Assembly (NCBI RefSeq): GCF_014836765.1
Contig: NZ_JACSQG010000003.1
Location: forward strand, 1-64,000
Reading direction: 5' to 3'
DNA length: 64,000 bases
Source: Serpens gallinarum
Lineage (GTDB): Bacteria > Pseudomonadota > Gammaproteobacteria > Pseudomonadales > Pseudomonadaceae
The translations under genes and the position numbers were made by a program. Positions 8,232 through 17,872 of the stretch are shown one piece after another (positions within the stretch are counted from its first letter, which is position 1; each line of letters opens with the position of its first letter). Under the pieces are notes generated by a model. It had not been told where the DNA came from. It made no database searches and saw only the letters and a program-made list of their open reading frames with translations.

Positions 8232-10679
8232 TCAGCGCACTTTGCCAGATGCCGGCTGCAGGTCTTCCTGGCTGAAGTCATCCACGTCGATCACGCGGCG
8301 CCGGGTGATCTCGGCCGTGCGTAGCGCCGCTAATTCCTCTGTATCCAGAATGCCGGCGGCTTGCGCGGCATCCAATACGTCTTCGCCAGCGGCGGGGTGC
8401 AGGCGGTTTTCCTTGAGCGCGCGTTGCACTTTCTTCGTGCTGGAGTCGCTGGCTGCCAGCAGCTGAAAAGCATGCTCCAAGGCGCCAACGGGGTCTTCAG
8501 GGTCTTGCGGTCGATAGCAGCCGTCGAGCAGGCGGGCGAGGGCGGGGTCGTCTAGCGGCCTACCGAGCACGGCAGCGACGTCGGCATCCAGAGCATCCCG
8601 GGGGCCGAAATGGCGACGGCCAAGGGGGAAGGCCAGCAGTCGGAGCAGCCAGGCCACTGGGCGATTAGGAAAGTTGCCCAACAAGGCTTCCAACGCGGCT
8701 TCGGCTTTTTCCAGGCACTCCTCCAGCGACCAGCGCAGCAGTATTTCCTGCTCTGCAGGATGCCCCAGGTCGTGGTAGCGCTTGAGCGCCGCCGAGCCGA
8801 GATACAAGTAGCTGAGCACGTCGCCCAAGCGCGCACTGAGGCGTTCGCGGCGCTTGAGTTCACCACCGAGCAAGAGCATCGAGACGTCGGCGACCAGGGC
8901 GAACGCCGCGGACAGCCGATTCAGCTTGCGGAAATAATGACGACTGATGCCGTGCCCCGGTGCCTGGCTCAACAGGCCCCCGGTCACGCCGAGCAGCAGG
9001 CTGCTGGCGGCGTTGCTGACAGCGAAACCGACATGTTGCAGCAACAGCGGATCGAACTGATCCAGTGCGGCATCCGGATCGTCCGCATCGGCCAGTTGCA
9101 TCTCCTGGAGCACATAGGGATGGCAGCGGATCGCCCCCTGCCCGAAGACCATCAGGTTGCGCGTAAGGATATTGGCGCCTTCCACGGTGATGAATATCGG
9201 GGCGCCTTGCCAAGCGCGGGCCAAGTAGTTGTTGGGGCCCATGATGATGCCCTTGCCGCCATGAATATCCATGGCATGGGCAATGCATTCGCGCCCGCGC
9301 TCAGTGAGGTGATATTTGAGAATGGCGGAGAGCACCGAGGGCTTTTCGCCGAGGTCCACCGCGTGGGCGGTGAGTATTCGCGCGGCGTCCATCAGCCAGG
9401 CATTGCCGGCGATGCGTGCCAGGGGCGCCTGAATACCCTCGAAGGCGGCCAGTGGCACGTTGAATTGTTCGCGAATGTGCGCGTAACGGCCGCTGACGTA
9501 CGCGCAGGACTTGGCCGCGCTGGTGCCCACTCCGGGGAGGGAAATCGAGCGGCCCACGGACAGGCAGTTCATCAGCATCATCCAGCCTTTGCCGAGCATG
9601 GCCTGACCGCCAATGATGGCGTCCAGCGGCACGAACACATTCGTGCCCGAATTGGGGCCGTTCATGAATGCTGCGCCCAGCGGCAAGTGGCGCCGGCCAA
9701 TGGTCACGCCAGGGGTATCTGTGGGAATCAGCGCGAGGGTGATGCCCAGTTCGTCCTCGTCTCCTAATAAATGATCCGGGTCGTAGGCCTTGAAGGCTAC
9801 GCCGAGGAGGGTGGCTACCGGGCCGAGGGTGATATAGCGCTTCTCCCAGTTCAGGCGCAGGCCCAGCACTTCCTCGCCTTGCCAGGTACCTCTGCAGATG
9901 ATACCGCTGTCGGGCATGGCGCCGGCGTCGGAACCGGCCAGGGGTCCGGTCAGGGCGAAGCAGGGGACTTCGTCGCCAGTCGCCAGCCGGGGCAGGTAAC
10001 GGTTGCGTTGTTCCTCGGTGCCGTAGCGCACCAGCAGCTCGGCGGGGCCCAGGGAGTTGGGCACCATCACGGTAGACGCCAGGTCGGCGCTGCGGGTGGC
10101 CAGTTTCATCACAATCTGGGAGTGGGCATAGGCGGAGAACCCTTTGCCACCGTATTCACGGGGAATGATCAGGGCGAAGAAGCCTTCCTGCTTGATAAAG
10201 GCCCAGGCGGCTTCAGGCAGGTCCATACGCTGGCCGATGTCCCAATCGCTGACCATCGAACACAGCGTTTCGGTGGGCCCATCAAGGAACGCCTGTTCCT
10301 CGGCGCTCAGTTGGGCCTTGGGGTAGGTCAGTAATTGATTCCAGTTCGGGCGGCCACTGAACAGTTCGCCATCCCACCAGACGGTTCCGGCTTCGATGGC
10401 TTCGCGTTCGGTCTGCGACAAAGGGGGCAAGGTCTTGCGAAACCACGCAAAGACAGGGCCGGTGATATGGCGCCGACGAAAATCAGGCATCAGCAGCGGC
10501 ACGGCCACCGCCAGCCAGAGCAGTGCAAGCACCAGCATCAACAGGCCGGGGGCGACTTCGGTGAGGGCCATGGCAATGAGGTACACCGCAACGATTGTCA
10601 GGCTGGTCAGTACCGGTATACGCAGATGGGCAAGGATGAGAATGCCCACCACTAGAACGATCAGCCAGATAGCAAGCAT
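8232..10679 (-). CDS. fadE: Acyl-CoA dehydrogenase FadE (membrane-anchored)
   Basis: This 815-residue protein catalyses the first oxidation of fatty-acyl-CoA beta-oxidation. The N-terminus (about 1-70) carries two to three hydrophobic segments anchoring it to the membrane. The acyl-CoA dehydrogenase N-terminal, middle and C-terminal domains follow (about 120-560, with PREYGGKGFSAYAHSQIV and MDIHGGKGIIMGPNNYL), and a DUF1974-type C-terminal extension ends the protein. The length fits FadE (about 814 in E. coli) and P. aeruginosa PA2815. The ATG at 10679 is preceded by GGAGGAAACC, an excellent ribosome site, so the longer open frame is rejected. It is monocistronic with its own terminator. Confidence 0.95.
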   Translation of the reverse strand: MLAIWLIVLVVGILILAHLRIPVLTSLTIVAVYLIAMALTEVAPGLLMLVLALLWLAVAVPLLMPDFRRRHITGPVFAWFRKTLPPLSQTEREAIEAGTVWWDGELFSGRPNWNQLLTYPKAQLSAEEQAFLDGPTETLCSMVSDWDIGQRMDLPEAAWAFIKQEGFFALIIPREYGGKGFSAYAHSQIVMKLATRSADLASTVMVPNSLGPAELLVRYGTEEQRNRYLPRLATGDEVPCFALTGPLAGSDAGAMPDSGIICRGTWQGEEVLGLRLNWEKRYITLGPVATLLGVAFKAYDPDHLLGDEDELGITLALIPTDTPGVTIGRRHLPLGAAFMNGPNSGTNVFVPLDAIIGGQAMLGKGWMMLMNCLSVGRSISLPGVGTSAAKSCAYVSGRYAHIREQFNVPLAAFEGIQAPLARIAGNAWLMDAARILTAHAVDLGEKPSVLSAILKYHLTERGRECIAHAMDIHGGKGIIMGPNNYLARAWQGAPIFITVEGANILTRNLMVFGQGAIRCHPYVLQEMQLADADDPDAALDQFDPLLLQHVGFAVSNAASSLLLGVTGGLLSQAPGHGISRHYFRKLNRLSAAFALVADVSMLLLGGELKRRERLSARLGDVLSYLYLGSAALKRYHDLGHPAEQEILLRWSLEECLEKAEAALEALLGNFPNRPVAWLLRLLAFPLGRRHFGPRDALDADVAAVLGRPLDDPALARLLDGCYRPQDPEDPVGALEHAFQLLAASDSSTKKVQRALKENRLHPAAGEDVLDAAQAAGILDTEELAALRTAEITRRRVIDVDDFSQEDLQPASGKVR

Positions 10680-10907
10680 GGGTTTCCTCCCTGAAGAGCG
10701 CGAATGAGGTGACGGTTGCTCGGGCATTTGCCGGCGTAGGGTTCTCCCAAGGGACCCGTGTCGATCAGCGTAGTTCGTCTGCCGCTGCTCCAGGGTTCTG
10801 TCCCGCTTCGTTGTGGTTCGCAGCGAAACGGGAACGGGTCCCAAGGTTGCAATTGGCTGCTCTAGCCCTTATCTAGCTGGTTCCCTTTCTGTTTGCGTGC
10901 ATTCAAC

Positions 10908-11836
<929 letters not shown>

Positions 11837-11840
<4 letters not shown>

Positions 11841-12613
11841 GTGAGTTGCGTCCTAATCTGATTGCCCTGCAAACCATTGTCTATCGCGAAGTGCGGCGCT
11901 TCCTGCGCATCTGGCCGCAAACCCTGCTGCCGCCGGCAATCACCATGGTTCTGTACTTCGTGATCTTCGGCAACCTGATCGGCCAGCGCATCGGCGAGAT
12001 GGACGGCTTCGCCTACATGGATTACATCGTGCCGGGCCTGATCATGATGTCGGTGATCACCAACGCGTACAGCAACGTGGTGTCGAGCTTCTTCGGCAGC
12101 AAGTTCCAGCGCAACATCGAAGAGCTGATGGTCGCGCCGATGTCGCCCCATGTGATTCTCATCGGCTATATCGCCGGCGGTGTGCTGCGCGGCCTGGGCG
12201 TGGCCTTCATCGTCACTTTGTTGTCACTGTTCTTCACCGATCTGCAGGTGCATAACCTGGGCATCACCATGCTGGTGATCCTGCTGGCGGCGACCATCTT
12301 CGCGTTTGGTGGATTCATCAACGCCGTCTATGCGCGCAGTTTCGACGATATTTCCATCGTTCCCACCTTCGTGCTGACGCCGCTGACGTACCTGGGCGGG
12401 GTCTTCTACTCCATCCACCTGTTGTCGCCGTTCTGGCAGACGGTGTCGCTGGCCAATCCGATCCTGCACATGGTCAATGCCTTCCGCTACGGCATTCTTG
12501 GCGTGTCCGACATCCATATCGGCACCGCCATTGGCTTCATGCTGGTGGCCGCTGCGCTGCTATACCTGTTCTGTGTCCATCTGCTGATCAGTGGGCGCGG
12601 AATGCGCCAGTAA
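11837..12613 (+). CDS. ABC-2 type transporter permease (YadH-like)
   Basis: This 258-residue integral membrane protein has six predicted transmembrane segments and the ABC-2 signature region around YLGGVFYSIHLLSPFWQ. It overlaps the ATPase gene by 4 nt and would form a homodimeric exporter with it. The family includes YadGH and NodIJ-type exporters of lipids, polysaccharides or drugs; no substrate can be inferred. The cupredoxin gene follows after 70 nt and may be co-transcribed. Confidence 0.92.
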
Positions 12614-12683
12614 TCGGCTGGCTCCTGAGGGGGACAGCCGGGCGTTGCCTGGCTTGTTCTCTCTACTTCAGGAGTGATGAATC

Positions 12684-13163
12684 ATGTTGCTGCGATTCCT
12701 GCTGTCCATCTCGATATTGCTTGGCAGTCCGGTAGCGCTTGCCGAAGGTTTTGTCTTCGGCAAGCCGGCCAGCCCCGAGTCCGCAACCCGTACCGTCGAA
12801 ATCGAGATGGGCGAGATGTACTTCAAGCCGGCCTTTGTGCAGATCAAGGCAGGCGAAACCGTGCGTTTCGTGCTCAAGAATGTGGGCAATTTTCCTCACG
12901 AGTTCAGCCTCGGCTACACCGCGATGCATCGGGAGCATCGCGAAGCAATGCTGCGCATGCAGGCTGAAGAAACCTTGCGCGATCATGGGCATGGCGCCCA
13001 CGCCCATCTGGCCCATGCCGGGCCCAATACCCTGGTGGTCGAGCCGGGGCAGGCGGGTGAACTGACCTGGACCTTCTACCAGCCGGACTGGCTGCAATTC
13101 GCCTGCAACATCCACGGGCATTATCAGGCGGGTATGATCGGGCAAATGGAAATCATGCCCTGA
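12684..13163 (+). CDS. Periplasmic cupredoxin-like blue copper protein (PA2807-like)
   Basis: The 159-residue protein has a Sec signal peptide (residues 1-20, cleavage after ALA) and one cupredoxin beta-barrel. The type 1 copper ligands are visible: His72 (NFPHEFS) and the cluster Cys141/His144-or-146/Met151 in CNIHGHYQAGM. A His-rich insertion (HGHGAHAHLAHAG, about 101-113) could bind additional copper. The ribosome site AGGAGTGATGAATC precedes the ATG. In P. aeruginosa the homolog PA2807 is copper-inducible next to ptrA-copRS (recollection). Here no copRS is nearby, so local copper control is not evident. Confidence 0.9.
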   Translation: MLLRFLLSISILLGSPVALAEGFVFGKPASPESATRTVEIEMGEMYFKPAFVQIKAGETVRFVLKNVGNFPHEFSLGYTAMHREHREAMLRMQAEETLRDHGHGAHAHLAHAGPNTLVVEPGQAGELTWTFYQPDWLQFACNIHGHYQAGMIGQMEIMP

Positions 13164-13266
13164 AAAGCCGTAGCGGCGTAGGGCAGCAAGGTCGTCAGGT
13201 GGTGGCGCAGTGGCTGCGAGCCTTGCCTTATACTGTCCGTCGTTTTCCTTTTTACAGGTTTCTGCC

Positions 13267-14094
13267 ATGCATCCCGCCGAACACTCGCCCTTGGGCAAGT
13301 CCAGCGACTACGTAGATCAGTACAGCCCGCAGTTGCTGTTTTCCATTCCGCGCGCAGCGAAGTGGAGCGAGTTGGGCCTGACAGCCAGCACTTTGCCGTT
13401 TCAGGGCGTCGACCTGTGGACCTGCTACGAGCTGTCCTGGTTGACGCTGCGTGGCAAGCCGGTGGTGGCGATTGGCGAGTTCTCGATTCCATCGAATTCG
13501 CCAAACATCATCGAATCCAAATCCTTCAAGCTGTACCTCAACTCGTTGAATCAAACCCAGTTTGCTAACGCCGAAGCGGTACAGGAAACGCTTGAAAAAG
13601 ACTTGTCTGCCATAGCGGGCGCGCCGGTGACGGTGCGCGTGCGTCGCCTGGATGAGGTCACAGCTGAGGGCTGCGCCAGCCTGCCGGGCGTGTGCATCGA
13701 TGAGTTGGATATTGCCGTCAGCGACTATGCGCTGCCTCGCCCTGAGCTACTGCGCTGTGAAAGTGCGGGAGTAGTGGAGGAGACCCTGCACAGCCATCTG
13801 CTCAAATCCAACTGTCCTGTAACTGGCCAGCCGGACTGGGGCAGCGTGGTGGTGGACTATCGCGGCCCGGCGCTGGATCACGCCAGCTTCCTCGCTTACC
13901 TGGTCAGCTTCCGCCAGCATCAGGATTTTCATGAGCATTGCGTGGAGCGCATTTATATGGACTTGCAGCGTCTGCTGCAGCCGCAGCGTCTGACGGTCTA
14001 TGCGCGCTATGTGCGTCGCGGCGGACTGGATATCAACCCCTACCGCAGCAGCATGACAATCCAGCCGGAGAATCGACGCTTGGCTCGCCAGTAA
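13267..14094 (+). CDS. queF: NADPH-dependent 7-cyano-7-deazaguanine reductase QueF
   Basis: A 275-residue T-fold enzyme that reduces preQ0 to preQ1 in queuosine tRNA modification. It is the long bimodular (YqfQ/E. coli-type) form. The QueF motif [11 protein letters not shown] (83-93), the catalytic Cys183 in [11 protein letters not shown] and Asp190 are present, as is the binding motif [10 protein letters not shown]. The ATG at 13267 gives the family N-terminus; the upstream frame has no ribosome site. It lies between the cupredoxin and DUF4404 genes, as in P. aeruginosa PA2806. Confidence 0.95.
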   Translation: MHPAEHSPLGKSSDYVDQYSPQLLFSIPRAAKWSELGLTASTLPFQGVDLWTCYELSWLTLRGKPVVAIGEFSIPSNSPNIIESKSFKLYLNSLNQTQFANAEAVQETLEKDLSAIAGAPVTVRVRRLDEVTAEGCASLPGVCIDELDIAVSDYALPRPELLRCESAGVVEETLHSHLLKSNCPVTGQPDWGSVVVDYRGPALDHASFLAYLVSFRQHQDFHEHCVERIYMDLQRLLQPQRLTVYARYVRRGGLDINPYRSSMTIQPENRRLARQ

Positions 14095-14147
14095 GCGCAG
14101 CGCGGCGTCTCCCACACGCTAGTGCGATGCGACGTCGCCGCAGCCGC

Positions 14148-14414
14148 TCAGATCCCCATGCTTACCAGGCTCTGCATGATGTTGCGTAGCGTGCCGGCCA
14201 GGGTTGGGTGGCTGACCTCAAAGCGCTCCACGGCCAGGTTGACGCCATCGACCAGGGTTTCGCCAGAGGCGGGAGGGGTTTGGTTGACGAGCTGGGCTTC
14301 GATCTGGGCAATGACGGTCAGTATCGACGTGCGTTCTTCGTCGCTGAGCGGCGGTTGCTGCTCCAGTTGGTTGCGCAGTTCTTCCAGTTGCAGCCGTAGG
14401 TCTTGTGCAGGCAT
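14148..14414 (-). CDS. DUF4404 family protein
   Basis: An 88-residue small helical protein. The first half is a Leu/Glu/Gln-rich amphipathic helix (LRLQLEELRNQLEQQPPLSD) with coiled-coil character, and the second half is NLAVERFEVSHPTLAGTLRNI, typical of DUF4404. The function of the family is not established. It is convergent with queF. Confidence 0.85.
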   Translation of the reverse strand: MPAQDLRLQLEELRNQLEQQPPLSDEERTSILTVIAQIEAQLVNQTPPASGETLVDGVNLAVERFEVSHPTLAGTLRNIMQSLVSMGI

Positions 14415-14449
14415 GAAGATACTCCCGGTCCAATAGCAAAGGCTCAGCC

Positions 14450-14470
14450 CGTGACGGCCTTGCCGTCACG
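14450..14470. repeat. Short inverted repeat between DUF4404 and thioesterase genes
   Basis: A 9-bp perfect stem (CGTGACGGC/GCCGTCACG) with loop CTT lies 62 nt beyond the thioesterase stop on its downstream side. There is no T run on either strand, so it may be a 3'-end stabilising hairpin or a weak terminator. Confidence 0.45.
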
Positions 14471-14532
14471 TTGCCTGTAAAGATAAGGCAGGATGCCGGG
14501 GTTTGCTCGATACGGTGCCGGAAACGTTGCAT

Positions 14533-14955
14533 TCAGGCCGAGGGATTCATCAAGGCACGCAGCCGCTCAGGCAGAGGAACTGCGCGGTTTTCGGCATGGT
14601 CGATCCAGACCAGCTTGCAAAAGCCTTCTCCATACACGGCGCTCGGATCTTCCAGGGTTGTCAGTCGATGCTCGAGAACGGCGCTGCTGCGGCCCAGTTG
14701 GCCCGCATAGAGTTCGATCACCACGGTGGCCGGATGAACCACCGGCTTCAAGTATGTGTGCTGAACTTGCAACACGACCGGACCTTGGCTGCCTCGGTCG
14801 ATGTCGAGGCCTATCTGGGCGAACCAGGCGATGCGCGCCTCTTCCAGGTACTGGATGTAGCAGGTGTTGTTGACGTGGCCGTAACTATCCATGTCGCCCC
14901 AGCGCACGGGGATACGAGCGCTATGCAACAAGGTGGATGCAGGTTGTCTAAGCAT
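14533..14955 (-). CDS. Hotdog-fold acyl-CoA thioesterase (4HBT family)
   Basis: This 140-residue single hotdog domain has the 4-hydroxybenzoyl-CoA-thioesterase/YbgC-type signature WGDMDSYGHVNNTCYIQYLEEAR; the aspartate of GDMD is the expected catalytic acid. The ATG at 14955 gives the normal family length; the longer open frame runs antisense into mlaA and is rejected. By recollection, the homolog in P. aeruginosa is PA2801. The acyl substrate cannot be inferred. It is divergent from mlaA. Confidence 0.9.
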   Translation of the reverse strand: MLRQPASTLLHSARIPVRWGDMDSYGHVNNTCYIQYLEEARIAWFAQIGLDIDRGSQGPVVLQVQHTYLKPVVHPATVVIELYAGQLGRSSAVLEHRLTTLEDPSAVYGEGFCKLVWIDHAENRAVPLPERLRALMNPSA

Positions 14956-15081
14956 GTTCAAGTCTGTCTCTTGGTAAGGCTGGCCCGTATACTGCGCGGC
15001 GTCTTTTTTATTGCGGCAGATTGAGCCCAGAGGCTTTGTCCAGGGCGGTCGCCACACTACGTCTAACAATGAGGTGCTGCA

Positions 15082-15783
15082 ATGGTTGCGGGCAACTGGG
15101 GGCGAGGATGGGCAGGTCGCGTGGGATTCATGCTGAGTCTGGTGCTGGTGCCTGTCAGCGTCTTGGCAGCCACCGATGAAGACCCGTGGGAGGGCTTCAA
15201 CCGCACGATGTTTGCCTTCAACGACAAGGTAGACACCTATGCGCTCAAGCCACTGGCCGAAGGCTACCGAGCCGTCACTCCCCAGTTTCTGGAAGATGGC
15301 ATCCACAACGTCTTCAGCAATGTGGGCGATGTGCGCACCCTGACCAACAATCTGCTGCAGGGCAAATTCCGCGATGCGGGCATCGATACCAGCCGCATCT
15401 TGTTCAACTCGACCTTCGGACTGCTGGGGTTTTTTGACGTCGCCAGCAAGATGGGCCTGCAGCGCAACGACGAAGACTTTGGCCAGACGCTGGGCGCCTG
15501 GGGACTTGATAGCGGTCCTTATCTGGTCTTGCCCTTCCTTGGCCCAAGCACCGTGCGCGACGCCTTTTCCCGCGTGCCGGATGCGTACTTGAACGTCTAT
15601 CCCTATATGGATCATGTGCCGACCCGCAATACCACGTTGGGTGTGGATGCCCTCGACACGCGAGCTAGTCTGCTATCAGCGGAAAAGCTGATCCAAGGAG
15701 ACAAATACGTGTTCATTCGCAACATCTATCTGCAAAATCGCGAATTCAAAGTAAAGGATGGCTTGGTCGAAGACGATTTCTGA
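15082..15783 (+). CDS. mlaA: MlaA (VacJ) outer-membrane lipid-asymmetry protein
   Basis: A 233-residue MlaA family protein that extracts mislocalised phospholipids from the outer leaflet for the Mla retrograde pathway. The hallmark segments EDPWEGFNRTMFAFND, the TLTNNLLQGK region and GPYLVLPFLGPSTVRDA are present. Unlike E. coli MlaA, the N-terminal signal sequence (about 1-30, ending SVLAA) has no cysteine, so it would be a signal-peptidase I substrate rather than a lipoprotein. The ribosome site is GAGGTGCTGCA. It is separate from any mlaFEDCB genes in this window. Confidence 0.93.
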   Translation: MVAGNWGRGWAGRVGFMLSLVLVPVSVLAATDEDPWEGFNRTMFAFNDKVDTYALKPLAEGYRAVTPQFLEDGIHNVFSNVGDVRTLTNNLLQGKFRDAGIDTSRILFNSTFGLLGFFDVASKMGLQRNDEDFGQTLGAWGLDSGPYLVLPFLGPSTVRDAFSRVPDAYLNVYPYMDHVPTRNTTLGVDALDTRASLLSAEKLIQGDKYVFIRNIYLQNREFKVKDGLVEDDF

Positions 15784-15964
15784 AGCCGTCTCGCCACCCT
15801 GGGAGCAAGACTCGTCTCAGTAGATCATGGGCCCCGGGCCCACAGCTTGAATCGCTCAGCGGATGGGAGTACCGTCTGCGCCGTGAAGAAAGTCCCTACA
15901 TCCCGCCGTGCCGATGGCCGGTTACCACGTCCACTGCACCCGGCGTCGTTTGCCTGGAAATCCC

Positions 15965-17149
15965 ATGCATAATCCCAGCGCCACACTGCTGATCATTGAC
16001 GACGACGAAGCTGTGCGCACCAGCCTGGCAGCCTATCTTGAAGACAGCGGCTTTGCCGTCGAGCAAGCGAGCAATGGCGTTCAGGGCCTGGAAATGTTCG
16101 AGCGGGAGCAACCGGACCTGGTCATTTGCGATTTGCGAATGCCGCAAGTGGACGGACTGGAGCTGATTCGTCGCATCGGCGAGCTGGAAAACCCAGCACC
16201 AGTCATCGTGGTGTCCGGCGCCGGCGTCATGGGCGACGTAGTGGAAGCCCTGCGTTTGGGCGCAGCTGATTACCTGATCAAGCCCCTTGAAGACCTCGCT
16301 GTGCTCGAGCACTCGGTACGTCGCGCGCTGGATCGCGCCCGCCTGCGCCTGGAAAACCGCCGTTACCGTGAAACACTGGAGGCTACCAATCGCGAACTGC
16401 AGGCCAGTCTTCACCTGCTTCAGGAAGATCAGAACGCCGGCCGCCAGGTGCAGATGAACATGCTGCCGGAAACTCCCTGGCTTGCCGACGGGCTGAATTT
16501 TGCTCACCAGATTATTCCGTCGCTGTACCTGTCCGGCGACTTCGTCGACTACTTTCGCCTCGATGATCGCCGCATCGCGTTCTACCTGGCGGACGTTTCC
16601 GGCCATGGCGCGTCATCGGCCTTCGTGACGGTGCTGCTCAAGTTCATGACCACTCGGCTGTTGTACGAATCGCGGCGCGGCGGGGTGTTGCCAGAGTTCA
16701 AACCCTCGGATGTACTGGGGCATATCAACCGTGGATTGATCAATCTCAAGCTGGGCAAGCACGTGACCATGCTCGGCGGGGTGATCGATCTGGTCACCGA
16801 CCGGCTTACCTACAGCATCGGTGGGCATCTGCCCTTGCCCGTGCTGTACACCGAGAGCGGTGCCGAGTACCTGGAAGGGCGTGGGCTACCGGTGGGCTTG
16901 TTTGAGGACGCCACCTACGAAAACCTGGAGCTGGAGCTGCCAAAGTCGTTCAGCCTGACCTTGCTGTCCGACGGCATCCTCGATCTTTTGCCGGGTGACA
17001 CACTCAAAGCTAAAGAAGCCGCGCTGCCTGCATTGATCAGCACGGCCGGTGGCGGCCTTGAAGGGCTGCGCCAGATATTGGGATTGGATCAGTTGGGTGA
17101 TATGCCGGACGATATCGCTTTGCTGGTGTTGAGCAGGAACCTTGCATGA
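15965..17149 (+). CDS. rssB: RssB-like response regulator with PP2C/SpoIIE phosphatase domain
   Basis: This 394-residue protein has an N-terminal receiver domain (1-125; acidic pocket IDDDE, phospho-acceptor Asp56 in LVICDLRMPQ, conserved Lys in LIKPLEDL), a helical linker (125-190) and a PP2C-type SpoIIE phosphatase domain (190-394). Metal-binding motifs of that domain are DVSGHGASSAFV and LLSDGILD. By comparison with SpoIIE/RsbU proteins the phosphatase would dephosphorylate the STAS protein encoded next, which overlaps by ATGA. RssB in enterics controls RpoS stability; whether this one does is inference. The ATG at 15965 is chosen because the receiver begins immediately after it. Confidence 0.88.
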   Translation: MHNPSATLLIIDDDEAVRTSLAAYLEDSGFAVEQASNGVQGLEMFEREQPDLVICDLRMPQVDGLELIRRIGELENPAPVIVVSGAGVMGDVVEALRLGAADYLIKPLEDLAVLEHSVRRALDRARLRLENRRYRETLEATNRELQASLHLLQEDQNAGRQVQMNMLPETPWLADGLNFAHQIIPSLYLSGDFVDYFRLDDRRIAFYLADVSGHGASSAFVTVLLKFMTTRLLYESRRGGVLPEFKPSDVLGHINRGLINLKLGKHVTMLGGVIDLVTDRLTYSIGGHLPLPVLYTESGAEYLEGRGLPVGLFEDATYENLELELPKSFSLTLLSDGILDLLPGDTLKAKEAALPALISTAGGGLEGLRQILGLDQLGDMPDDIALLVLSRNLA

Positions 17150-17628
17150 GTAACGGCAAAATTCAGTTTGCCGAGCAGGATGGCATCTTCGTGCTGAAAT
17201 TCGTCGGCGAGGTTCGCCTGACTCTCTGCTCTGCGCTGGACGCAACCATTGAAAAAATCTTCGCCTCGGCGAACTTCACCTCCATCGTCATCGACCTGAT
17301 CGAGACCCGCAGCATCGACAGCACCACGCTGGGCCTGTTGGCCAAGCTGTCTATTCTGTCGCGGCAAAAGGTCGGTCTGTTACCGACATTGGTGACAGAC
17401 CAGCCGGATATAACCCGGCTGCTGCACTCCATGGGCTTTGATCAGGTCTTCAATATCGTCGATCAGCCAAGCGTGACGCCGGAAAATCTCACGGATCTCC
17501 CCTCGCAGGATGTGTCCGAGCCTGAAGTAAAAGCCCGGGTGCTTGAGGCTCACCGAATCCTCATGGGCTTGAACGAGTCCAACCGCGAAGCGTTTCATGA
17601 CTTGGTGTTGGCGCTGGAGCGCAGTTGA
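17146..17628 (+). CDS. STAS-domain anti-sigma factor antagonist (RssC-like)
   Basis: The first 105 residues of this 160-residue protein form a STAS domain. The phosphorylatable serine motif is RSIDSTTLGLLAKLS, as in SpoIIAA/RsbV. The last 55 residues are an extra helical tail rich in Glu and Leu. It is translationally coupled to the phosphatase-regulator gene (ATGA overlap), which strongly suggests a kinase/phosphatase partner-switching pair. No anti-sigma kinase is encoded in the window. By recollection, PA2798-PA2797 have the same order in P. aeruginosa. Confidence 0.9.
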   Translation: MSNGKIQFAEQDGIFVLKFVGEVRLTLCSALDATIEKIFASANFTSIVIDLIETRSIDSTTLGLLAKLSILSRQKVGLLPTLVTDQPDITRLLHSMGFDQVFNIVDQPSVTPENLTDLPSQDVSEPEVKARVLEAHRILMGLNESNREAFHDLVLALERS

Positions 17629-17651
17629 ACCCCGCAAGCGTCTTGAAGCGC

Positions 17652-17846
17652 TCACGCTTCTCCTGATTTCTTCTCAGCAGTATTAGGCGATGCAGCGGCG
17701 TGTTCGGCCGCTTCCGCCAGCTCATCCAAGATGCAGATCGTGCATTCGCCTTCATCGGGTTGATTGGTTTCGACATAGCGCACTCGGCGGCTCGCCGATT
17801 GCCGGTCGGCGTTGACGCGAAAGCGCGGGCGGTCAGAGCGGGGCAT
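17652..17846 (-). CDS. Small conserved hypothetical protein (64 aa)
   Basis: The 64-residue protein starts with a basic, arginine-rich segment (PRSDRPRFRVNADRQSASRR), then YVETNQPDEGECTICILDELAE and an Ala/Glu-rich tail. Two cysteines (CTIC) could bind metal or form a redox pair. A strong ribosome site, GGAGGATCTC, precedes the ATG at 17846. It lies 26 nt after the arsJ stop in the same orientation, so it may be the last gene of the arsenic operon, and is convergent with the STAS gene. No family recognised. Confidence 0.6.
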   Translation of the reverse strand: MPRSDRPRFRVNADRQSASRRVRYVETNQPDEGECTICILDELAEAAEHAAASPNTAEKKSGEA

Positions 17847-17872
17847 GAGATCCTCCGAAGCAAAAAAAGGGT

